DNA from: Cladorhizidae sp. MBARI D1340-BT2
Lineage: Eukaryota; Porifera; Demospongiae; Poecilosclerida; Cladorhizidae
NCBI GenBank assembly: GCA_028752905.1
Contig: JAQNBH010000017.1
Coordinates: 36,707,101-36,771,100, forward strand
Reading direction: 5' to 3'
Length of the DNA stretch: 64,000 bases
Shown: positions 15,101-27,100 of the stretch, piece after piece
How the letters are laid out: every line of letters begins with the position of its first letter
Numbering within the stretch: the stretch's first letter is position 1
Notes under the pieces: generated by a model
Databases searched by the model: none
Told to the model about the DNA's origin: nothing
The model's input: the letters and a program-made list of their open reading frames with translations, nothing else
Position numbers and translations under genes: made by a program

Positions 15101-18100
15101 GAAGATGCTGCCTGCACAAACACGGTACTCAGCTACAGAAAAAGAAGGACTGGCAGTGGTGAAGGCAATACAGCATTTTGCTGTATATCTATTTGGACGT
15201 AAATTTGTGGTACAAACGGACCATCAACCTTTGACAAAAATAAGATTGATGCAGAACGACAACAGCCGGCTAATAAGGTGGTCACTAGCACTGCAAACGT
15301 ATGATTTTGATGTGGAATACAAGCCCGGAATTGCGAATACCAATGCAGATGGACTGTCACGACAAGCTGAGGACGAACCGCTACCTTAGGAGGAAGGGGG
15401 AGATGTCAGGGATGGACCTGCAAAAGATTATCCTGACATTTATTAGAACATTAGAATGTGTGTGTGACTATAATAACATTGTGTGTATAATGTGTGGTAT
15501 AATAGTCAGGTGTTGATTATGTCATGTGAGGCTACTGAGGGGAGCACGTGTAGAACAATATATATGTGGTCGGCTCGCCCTCAGTAGTTCGTTCGATTTT
15601 TGACCTTGTTTCTGTAAAGTGTTTCTGAAGTTTTAATAATATAATTATACTTTAGTAGTACTTGTCGATTCTAGCTTAGAAGATAGATCAGACTAGAGTT
15701 TGACATAGTCCACCCTAAGTTAAGGGTGGAAACGAGCGCGAACCTCGACACTGCTTCATGTATGTGTGGCAGAGAATAAGCATTCAGTTTACCTGCCATC
15801 AGGGTACCTTTTGCCCAGAAATTTCCATTTCTCTCTCTCTTGATCACAGGAATCCACTTCTCTTCTCCATCCTTCCTATACCTCAAACATAATGCTTCTT
15901 TCAATGAACTCTCAGTTGACATAATAACATTATAATAACCTTCTCAATAATCAACTTCAAATTGTATTCTCTCGATGTTTCGACAATCTTAATGAAGGCT
16001 AGAGCATTTAGTTGAAATGTCGAGTAAATACAATTTGAAGTTGATTTATTGAGGAGGTTATTATAATATTATTATTATTATTCAACGTCAATTCAGGTTC
16101 ACAGTTAACATCCTGGGAACATCAGGATGACAATCTTCTTATGGTACAGTGTATATAGTCAGATTTTCTTACCTTATGCTGCATATGCTCAGCAAGCTGG
16201 GTGTGAGGAGATGGACTTCATCTTATCTCTGGATGTGCTTCTGCTTGGACTTCCCAGCAGGCCCTGGAAATAGCCTGACAATTGTTAACTTATGCTTCTT
16301 CCTGTGCTTCTTGAACTATTAGGAGCTCACAGTACTGGACAGAAGATGACACAGAAGACCTTCCTCCTGCTATCTAGCTTGGTGGTATTGTTTCACATAG
16401 CAGACCTTTAACTATCGAGCAATTTGCATATCATTGTCCCTAAAAGTCATATGTCATTTGATATCACTTGGATTGAGAAACATCTTGGTTTTATAATTTC
16501 TAGGCACCGAGCCACATTCCTCAGGATGACAGCAAGCTCAACTCTTTAGAGGTGATAGTGATAGGGACAATCTGCATTTGCAATTTTCACAATGAATGGA
16601 TATACCCACTTACAAGAAAGTATCTTAAACAAGCTGTTTTTCTGGCAAGGCTGGCACAAAAAAAACCAAAAAGTAAGTAGCATTAGTCTCTCTAGCCAGA
16701 TCCTGAAGCACATGTGCATAGTAGAGATGGTCTGTTCAAACTGTAGACTTTGTATTATCAAGCCAGCATTTTCTAGTTTGCTTATTTTGCATTTCATTTG
16801 ACTGACATGCCAATTTAATAGGGACATGTTGTCTCAATGTTTATTTTCACTAATTGCGAGATGAAATGTCATGAAAATTCAGGTTAAAAACTATCTAAAT
16901 ATTGGCATTTGACTGAGCCCTCATTTACCAGGCATGAAGGTCTGGCCAGTGAGATTAGCCTTATAGCAAACTCAAGCCAGAGGGCGGGAATAATATACCA
17001 GATGGGGAAGAACTCTCAGGTTAACTTAATTATGACCTAGTCAATCGAGGTGCTATCATTGTAAAAGCTGTCAGGTTTTTAATTATACGTACAACAAAAA
17101 ATGTAAATGTGTGAACTATCATAAATTTTTGCAAGAGTGGTTTATTTAGTAGTAGGACATTGCAAAGTTTACTATTGGTTTTGTAGCACCTAGCGCATCA
17201 CGTGTTGTGATGTATATCTCACTCTGTTATGCATAATGAGAGTCTTGCAAGTTATCATTAACTCATGAATTTGCAATATGTTCAGGTATGTGATTAAATC
17301 TCTGCATGAGTGATTTGAATAGCATTAGAGATTTAAATAATCATCTGTACTTGACCAGAGACTTTAGTGGTCATCTAGACCTCACTTCTATAATCCACCC
17401 ATATATATATATGCTACACACACATGCATACATGCACACTCTCTCTCTCACACACACACACACACAGGACTATGGGGATCATTACAGTTAAAGAATGAAC
17501 ATGATGTCCCTATTGCATTCAAGTGGAACTGTAAAGATGTCCGCATACAAGGCAGTCTCCTGAATCCTATCAACCAAACAGGTAGAGGGACCTTGTAGCT
17601 ACCATCTATCACAACTGTGGAGATTATTTCCTTATCTCTGGCACACTGCATGGAATTTTGGGGGCTACGGACTCACAATAGTTTGGTGTTGTGGTCTCAC
17701 TTCTTGGAATTCAACACTCCTATAAATGCCATTTTTTTAAATTGGAGCACTTGTAGCATCATTCAGCAAGAAAATGGGTTCTTAATATTGAGTTGATGCT
17801 TAACAAAACAATACCCATGCAGTGTTGTACTCAATTTCTTAATAATATATACAGCTGAATCTTATATCGGGATAGCTAGAACTTTTGCGAAGCATAGCCT
17901 GGAGAGAGTCAGATGTAAATATTATATCTGTAAGTCTGCTTAGTCTACAGAAAAGAAAATCTCGAACTTAGGCAATTAGTAAGTGAAAGTTAAAACCAAC
18001 AATAAAGTAGGCACTTAACAAAAGTAGATTTCTGCTTAACATCAAATTTTACAGTAATACACCACATGTTTTTGTCCATTAGCCCCATTTAGAGATAAAT

Positions 18101-21100
18101 TATAAATCTCTCACCTGCAGGTGTTATTGCTGGTAACAAAAACATGGTGTGTGGTTTTACCTGTACTCCCGGATATAATATTTCCTCTTTGTTGGACTAT
18201 GAACTCTACGTGGGAAGTGGGAGCGAGGAAGAAAAATATCGACATTTCATTGATATTAACTTTTCCATTAAAGTGAGTCTTTGTTGAGATTCTATGTATT
18301 ATTCAGCGTTCTTGTGCTATTATTAGTTGCAGAAACCAGTGTGTATGATTCGCCAGAAACGAATCCTCTTTGGCACAATTCCTCTCAACCTGGTGTCATC
18401 TGAGCCTCTCTATCTTGACAATACTAGTGATGTTCATGCTTACTTTAAGGTATAGCAATACATGTAATGGGCTTATACAATATGCTGGCAAGAATAATAT
18501 GGAGTTTACAAACTTACACGTGGAATATTTGATTTCATTAACTCTTCCTGCCAGCAGGTGTACAGTTTTTTAAGCATCTTATGGTGAAACCTGATTAAAA
18601 GGGAGATTCTGTGTCATAATACCCAGATGTTCTCTATACATGGCTACATGCATGTATTAGACATGGTTACATGCATATATTAGACATGGTTACATGCATA
18701 TATTAGACATGGCTACATGCATAAATTATGGGCTAGCACTGCAGTAAGCCCACCCAGGATATAATACCAAGTTCCATATTCAAGCTAGCACTCGATAAGC
18801 CCACCAAGGATATAATAACCAGTTCCAAACTCATAAGCTAGCACTGCAGTGCATCCACATACATCTTGAGTGGCTCATAATGTAGAAATGGTATATAGTG
18901 GAAGATTAGTTTTTCTTTTCACATTATGTATCAAAATGAAATAGCTTTTATGCCATTTGTACATGAAGGTATTGAGCGATGACAGTGGTCTGAATCTAGA
19001 TATATCACCATTAAGTGGATGTGTCCCTGCTAAGGGTATGATGGAACTGAAGATCTCTCTGCACCCTACTGTGCCTGGATCCTTTGATATCAAAGTGTGT
19101 ATTGGTATCAGGGAGAGCAGGCCACTGTTTGTTAGGATTACTGGATCAGTAGAGACGCCAAAGATCAGTGTTGATAAGGTGATCATATATGCAGAAAGTT
19201 AAAAACAGCATATTGTATTTTTTTGTAAATTTTAATATTTTAGGAATGCTTTGATTTTGGAGGGGTTTTCTGTGGCTCAAAGTCAAGTTTACCTTATGTC
19301 ATCAAAAATCAGGTATTAAGAGCATGCTATTGTTATCAGTAACCAGACTGGCAACAAAAGGCATGAGGAGAGGAGGTGAATTTTGACCATTTTCATAGCA
19401 TCCTCAACTTTCTTGATCACATCAAGATTGAGTGAAATGAAAACTTCCTCTCCTGATTTTACAATAGGGAATTGCTGTCATGTAAGAAGATACATATATT
19501 AGTGAATTGCGGGCCATGTAAGATGATACATGAATTGACTATAACTGTGATGTAAGAAGATACATGTATTAGTAAATTGATTATAACTGCCATGTAAGAT
19601 GATACATGTATAAGTAAATTGATTATAACAGTCATGTAAGATGATACATGAATTGACTATAACTGTCATGTAAGAAGATACAGTGAATTGATTATAACTG
19701 TCATGTATGTATTAGTGAATTGATTATAACAGTCATGTAAGATTATACATGAATTGACTATAACTGTCATGTAAGAAGATACAGTGAATTGATTATAACT
19801 GTCATGTATGTATTAGTGAATTGATTATAACAGTCATGTAAGATGATACATGAATTGACTATAACTGTCATGTAAGAAGATACAGTGAATTGATTATAAC
19901 TGTCATGTAAGAAGATACATGTATTAGTGAATTGATTATAACTGTCATATTAAAGAAGATACATGTAATAGTGAATTGATTGTAACTGTCATGTAAAAAT
20001 TACATGTTAATCATATTAGGGGTATTGCCGAGCTCAGCTGACATTTGATTTTTCTTCTTTACCTGATTTCACACTGAAGATATCTGGTAACTAGCATCAT
20101 TATAGATAGATATATAATGGTGTTTCTAACAGTGGGTCACATCATATATATATAATGGTGTTTCTAACAGTGGGTCACATCAATGTGTACTCCAATTCAT
20201 GGCATCTACATATTTATGGAAGACAAAATGTTGAGTCAACATGGATAAATATGTACTTAAGAGCAATGAAATAGCTGGGAACATCCAGTGTGAATCATCG
20301 TATTGTGTGATATTGGTGGAGGTGACTACTCTAAACAACTGTTTGTGTGTAAAAGTATCATTGCAATGACTTTCTTGATAATCAACTTCATTTGCTCACT
20401 CAAAGTTTTGCACCGATGCTCTAGTCTCTTTATCAGGAAACTCAAAGTTTTGCACCGATGCTCTAGTCTCTTTATCAGGAAACTCAAAGTTTTGCAGCAA
20501 TGCTCTAGTCTCTTTATCAGGAAACTCAAAGTTTTGCACCGATGCTCTAGTCTCTTTATCAGGAAACTCAAAGTTTTGCAGCAATGCTCTAGTGGAAAAT
20601 TCATGACGAAGGCTAGCCGAAACACCCAAGAGCAAATTAGAGTTGATTATCGAGAAAGTTATTGTATTTATACCATGTCAACTGACGTTAAAAGGTGTTA
20701 TTGCACATATTTTTCTGTATTAAGCTTTTTTATGGTTTGAAATAGATGAAACTAAAGACCTTTCCCGGGAAAACAAAAAGGACATGGACCAGATTGTAGT
20801 GGAGCTGGCCAGCAAATCATCTGCTGTTTGTGAACTAGAATTCAATCCAAGTCAAGTAATTGAGGCATTAGAATGTTTTTGCTCCTTTTCCTCCACTGCA
20901 TAATAAACGTATATATATCACCTTTGCAGGTTGCTTCTTATGATTTGTTCATGACCGTGCTTGTGAATAACTTGCTTCCACAAGGTCCTCCAGAATCTCC
21001 TTGGCCTCCATGCAATGCACACTCATCCCTCATCATCTTGGATAATTGTATGAATGGGTTAACCCTGAACCCTGATGACTTCTCAATCTTCTAATTGGGT

Positions 21101-24100
21101 GTTTTTCTCCCCCCCTCCCCCCTCATCCTCTTTCTTCTCTCCGTCCCTCTTTTTTGTCCCTAAAATTTTCAGCTGAGATTTACGGTACTCCTATTCGGCG
21201 AGTATTAGCTACTGCTCTTCAGAGTCCTCTACTGATATCTAACAAGAGTATTAATTTTTCACTGCCTCCAATTCTTGCTTGGCCTGCTACCCCAGTACTA
21301 CATGATAATGTAGGTCACATGTCATTGATTGTAGTGTTTGTCTTATTATAGCTACTGTGGGTGTGTGACTGCATTTGAATATTACAATCTGGTACCCTCG
21401 TAAAATTTTGGGATTGAAGTCCCCGACTTTGTGTGCATGTAACTTTGGTATGGCTATATTTATACCTACAATTATAGTGTGAGAAGAGATAAATGCAAAA
21501 GAGAGTACCCAGGTAGAGCTTATTTTAAATATTAATATGATAGTAAAGGGGGAGACAGAGCTGTTAAAAAAAATTAATATAAATATAAAATAGGGCACAC
21601 AGATAGATCAGGTAGAGCTGCTTTCAAATATTTAAAAGAGGGAACATAGCAGAGATGTTTTTAAATATAAAAGGGAACAGAAGTGGAGCTGTTTTTAAAT
21701 ATTAAGAAAAAGGGCACACAGAAGAACTATTTTCATTTTTGAAAGAGGGAATACAGAAGAGCTCTTTTTAAATGTAAAAGGAGGCACAACAGGAGCTGTT
21801 TTAATATATTAATATAAAAGAGAGTACACAGACAGAGCTATTTTAAGTATAAATATAAACTATTACCTATGAACCATGCAAAAGTTATGGAGCTCAAAGT
21901 TCTAAATTAAGGACAAACACTTTCCCCCTGTAGTTCTGGTTTCGCCTTTCCCCACCAATTCGCATTTCACTTGTTAGAAATGTAATTATCAAGTACCAAA
22001 CTTTTCCTGTTGCTTAATAGTGTTGAGATAATACTCCATTCGTACCACAAGGAAACCAATGCCATGATATGATCTCCAGGGAGAATTTATTTATTTATAA
22101 GAGTTAAGGAAAATGTCTCTCTATGTGATCAATTTATCTTGTATACCATATATTTTGTATTGGTATTTAGGCTATAATACAAGCTAAAACAATCTGTAGA
22201 CATCAGTTTCATTTATACTGTAGACTTACCTGGTACCTTACTCTTACTCTAGTTGATCACCTTGGAGAACATCAGCACTAAAGTTGTGTCTTGGGCGCTT
22301 GATACATCACAGTGTGGACATCTAAAGAGCAGTACTTTTAAATTTTTGCATCCAAAGTCTGGAAAGTGCATTCATCCTCCCCAACCAGATGATCCAAAAT
22401 ATTTAAAACCTGGTGAAAAATGTGAACTGAGTGTAATGTTCAAACCTGGTAAGCCAACTTCATTAGCATTTTTTATTCAGCAATAAGTATAGAATCTGAG
22501 GAAAGGGTCACTTACTCCTCAGAATAATAAGTTTGCGATATTGATATCAGGTTTAAAAAAGTTACCTTAGAATGGAACTGGAACAATTGTATGAAACCAT
22601 AACCTAAACATAGTAGATAATCTGTGAAAATCATGAAAGATTTCTTTTTTCTGTATAATCGATCCGTTTTCTCAGATCTTTGTCACATATGATTTTAAAA
22701 GTGTCTTCCTACAGAACATCTTGGAACTTATAATGAGACCATTCCATTGTTGTTAAATGGAAGCTCGGTTCCTTACTGTGATCTGTCACTCTCGGTGGTT
22801 CTTTCAAAAGGGAGCATCACTGCTACGCCCAGCCGTATTGTGTTGGATCCTGTACCAATAGGAGTGACTGTCAAGGAAGAATTCCTTATTGTCCTGAATG
22901 GTTTTGAGTGAGTATATATACCAATGAAAAAATTATTATGCCAAGCACTATTCCATGTGAATCACAGGCAGGTGGAACTGGACGTCCATGTACCACAGCT
23001 TGAAGATGGAGTGCGTTGTGACGTCAACATCCCCAAAGGTTGTCAAGGCAATGAGGTCATCAGGAAGTGTCAGTGTATCCTGGAGTTCAGTTCAACAGTG
23101 CCAATTTCTAGAATGGGTTTTCTAATTGTTACTGAGAGGATCAGTGGAAAAATGTTAGTTGCTCTCTGTGTTAGGCTTTTATGATTTTCTGTTATTTTTC
23201 AGTAAGTAAGAACAGCAGAAGAACAGTCTGCGTAGATTAAATAGGATCTTCAGTGTTTATAAACCCAATGGTTCTGGGCTCTAGTGCCTGAGCATAGCAA
23301 ACACCCAACTGGGGAGGTGCAAACATTTCAAAATGCTGATTGTAGTTGGACTCCCTAGCAAACAATATTTCTGGAAGCAGTAACTATCGAAACTAAACAA
23401 CTTATACCTATGTACAAATTTTTAAGGGCGACATCAAGTGCTTTGAGATTTCTCTTTCCATCAGCCTTTTGATTTTAATGCCAATGTTTCAATCAGTCAA
23501 AATACTTTGATCTTCATCAGAAGATAGAAGTATTTCGTTTAAAATGTTGGCATTAAAAATAAAAGAATGAAACTTAAAAAACTTGTACGTACCTACTCTG
23601 AGAAAAACTACACTTTTAACAGACAAGAAGCATCAGGTCTTTCTTAGACCTGCATACAAACTTCCATGCCTAAAAGCAGAGTTTCTAGTCCAACGACTGA
23701 AGAGGTATCCTCAAAGAGAAGTTAGTGTACATAGTGGTTATTACAGAGAGGTTTTGGAACCAATCAGCAAAAGATTAGTTCTCAGAGCTCTCAGTTGACA
23801 TAATAGATAGAATGACTTTCTCAATAAATTTATATTCACTCAACATTTTGGCTAGATGCTCTAGCGTTCATTAAGAATAATGAGATGAGATTTCATTATT
23901 CCTGATGAAGGCTAGAGCATCTCACCGAAATGTTGAATGAGTATAATTATCAGGGTTTTAAACAATAGTTGCTTAATATCAAGTCGCCTCTTAACTCTTG
24001 ATTTTGCTCATAACACATGTATCCACACATGTGAATTTCACATTCCCAATGATAGCAGATATATATCTACACAAAGAACACACAAGTAGCTCACACACTG

Positions 24101-27100
24101 AAATCTAAGTCAAGTTGTTAGCTAGTGTGGTTGCATTGCTGAAATGATGTAGGGTTTTTTTTCACTGGAAAGCATCATTATGATTGGCTTCACCCGGCAT
24201 CGGTGAAAAATAAAAATCACCAAAAATGTGAATACTCATATAGCAGAAATAAGCCAAAAAAATAACATGAAAACACTCTGAGACAAATTTAGCTTAGAAG
24301 ATCAATACCAGCTACCTAAAAGCTAAATTGACTGCTATGGTCTTTGGCCTAATAGTGAGCTCGAGAACAAAAAGTACTCCAAGTGCTTTGTATATTTTAT
24401 TATCACTGGGCTAGCTGGCTAGCTAGCTGGCTAGCTAGTCAACAATGCTGATAGAGTATTCAAGTGGTGAAGATGGCGAGGAAGTAGGTGCTTAACAAAT
24501 AGAGGAAGTAGGCACATAACAAATAGAGGAAGTAGGCGCATAACAAATAAGGAAGTAGGCACGTAACAAATAGAGGAAGTAGGTGCTTAACAAATAGAGG
24601 AAGTAGGCGCATAACAAATAGAGGAAGTAGGCACATAACAAATAGAGGAAGTAGGTGATTAACAAAAAGGTGTTTGTGAAAGTTAATGAAAGTTGATTTT
24701 TGCTTTACGCAGCATATCCTGAGGGATTGTATACATGCTGATCGGTATATGATATATGCATGATTTATAGACTCAAAATTGAATAATCAGTTTCATGAAA
24801 TCAGATAGTTATGCTATTAGATATAATGCTGCATAAGCATTCTTCACTCTGTTTGTTTATAAATGAAATGAATCAGAATAGTTATCATATTGGATCTTGT
24901 CATAATATAATTATGCTTAATTTCAGTAATATACTTATGGCATTTTCTCTTTCTACGTATATGTATGTAGAAGCAAGATTCCCTTTGCTGTTGCTGCTGA
25001 TAATAGCATGTTCAGTGTCTATGAGTTTCTGGCGCAGAACTCAAATCCTGTTATCACACTCAATGAAGATGGTGCTCCAATATTTCATTTTCATTCACAC
25101 AGGTATTAGCATATATAAGATATGGAGCTGCTCTATCACAAGAGTTTGCAATGCATAGGTTTTAAGTACAGGAAGTATGCTTAACAGTACAAGGTGTACT
25201 GCGGAACGCCTAAGAGAGACACCATTTGAGGATGTCATGATCTTGTTTATGTTACATTGAAGTTAATACATATACAATCAGGGAGTGCTATAGCACTCTC
25301 TATATTGTATTGGCCCATTGGTGAATGTCTAAAAGAAGCAGAGCACATATCTCAGCTAGAATTCATTTTTGCAGTCTCTTACTATATAAGCAAATAGTTT
25401 ATATATTTTTTGATGGGCTAGACTAATCTAGTAAAGGATTCTGGGCATGTTGGAAGTGCGTTTTAGAGAAAAAAACACTGACACTACTGATTGTCAAGTT
25501 TTATCACTTCATTACTAGCATTTATAATAGGTGTAGTCATAACTTTGGTACCAGATGACTCCTAATTTTCCAATGCCTAATTGTTTATTTTCAGCTGACA
25601 TTGAGGCTTGTCTTAATGCCAACATTTCAAGTGACATACTTCAGTTTTCTGATGAAGATCAAAGTATGAATGATGCCAAGTATTTCAGTTGAAATGTTGA
25701 CATTAAAAACACAGGGTTGATTGAAAGAGAAACTTCAAAGTGACTAATAAAAATAAGTAGAGATCAGCTTACACCTGAAGATCAGCTTAACACCAGCTTA
25801 CACCTGAGGATCAGTCTTTATTTAACCAAGATGTTGGGCTAGAGCTACCTGATTGCTGGGTCTCAACTCTCAAGACTATGCACGTAAAACCACATCCTCT
25901 ATCATATGTCTGATATGCTATTGTGTTTATATACTATAGCATTCAGAAGGTCGTGATTTTGTGCGAAATGTGTTACCAAGCAAGATAGTTATTACTGTGA
26001 CAAAAACCGAACCAAAAATAAAACAGGAAAGTTGATTTAAAGATAAATCTTCAGCATTTTAATGAAGTCTGCTGATGAAAAATATAGTGCGAATTGACTC
26101 CAATTGAATTAAAAAAACCCTGTTCTTGTATAATTGAGAGCTTAAAAATGAAACTGAGCAGCAATATTAACTCACTGGAAATAGAAATAGAAATATACAG
26201 ACCAAGAGTAATCTAACATGCACACTTGCATACTGTAGCAAATTCTGTAAGCAGTTGTTTCACTCATGCATATGTATATATATAAGCTACACACTCCATC
26301 AAGTTCCTAGAGAAGCTGCAAAATATGATTTCAGATGCTTAAAACTGCCGAAGTTTTATGTAGGAGGCACATTTGGCATGCTTTGATAAACAGAATGTGT
26401 AGATATATGTTTCTAAAAAAAAAGAAACTGAGTTCCAGTTTTTAACATGAATAATAATAAAACTGCACTCATTCTCTGAAGCTGAATATGTTTCCATTGA
26501 CACATGCAAATTTCAGAGCAATTGCCCTGCAGTTCTAGTCAGAAGCTTTCTATTATAAAATAATTGTGGTAGCTGATGTTCTAGGTGTTTACAAAGAGAT
26601 ATGCTTTTAAAGTAAACTGTTTTTATACAGTTGCATTTAAAATTAAAAAATTTATGTTCTGCGAAGAAATCCCTTTTTATGAGATCTGCACACACTTTCT
26701 CTGCAAGTTTAACAGAGTGATTACAAAGTTCAGAACTATAGTATTCTTTCTTTCTACGACACAAACTGGGTAACAAATATAAAATCACTACTTCAAATTG
26801 TATTCACACCATACAATTTGAATTGAGAAAGTGATTTTAATGTTATTATGTCAACTGAGAGTTCATTGAGAGATTACATATATAATATATACAAATAGGA
26901 ATGATACATCACACTCTAGTGGTGTAGGTTTGCCTTGTGATGCTGCTGACTTCAAGAAATTCCATCTGAAGGTACAGTCAGTATAATGTCAAACCACCAC
27001 AGAACTTTAGTTGGTTTTGTTCCAACTCTGCATGCAGGGCTGCGTTTCATCTATTTGTCGTTGGATATCTTGCAATGGATTCTCAAGTGGCAAATGTGTG

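Larger units (their letters stand above)
10612..15750 (+). mobile_element. Gmr1-like Ty3/gypsy LTR retrotransposon, 5139 bp
   Basis: Complete element: 5' LTR, primer site, gag, zinc knuckle, protease remnant, integrase, reverse transcriptase, RNase H, polypurine tract, 3' LTR, with a 5 bp duplication outside. The integrase lies upstream of the reverse transcriptase, as in copia, although the RT is clearly of gypsy type (YMDD, then YLGLTGYYRKFI). That combination defines the Gmr1-like group first described from cod and other deuterostomes. The two LTRs differ at only 2 of 347 positions, so insertion is recent. The copy has lesions: TGA at 11091, one extra base near 11787, and one missing base at 12193-12197. 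Gag and pol would otherwise share one frame. It lies in intron 7 of the CFAP47-like gene, in the same orientation. No envelope gene is present. Confidence 0.95.
25103..26898. other. intron 20
   Basis: A 1.8 kb intron. It holds a family B copy near 25595-25745 and a family A piece near 26781-26875. Overlapping open frames near 26513-26788 lack motifs. Confidence 0.5.

Noticed and set aside
12242..15360. Minus-strand frames inside pol
   Set aside because: Shadow frames of the pol coding strand.
10612..15750. Endogenous retrovirus
   Set aside because: No envelope frame lies between RNase H and the 3' LTR, which starts 14 bases after the pol stop codon.
26513..26788. 91-codon minus-strand frame and its plus-strand partner
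   Set aside because: AT-rich overlap without motifs or splice signals, inside an intron.
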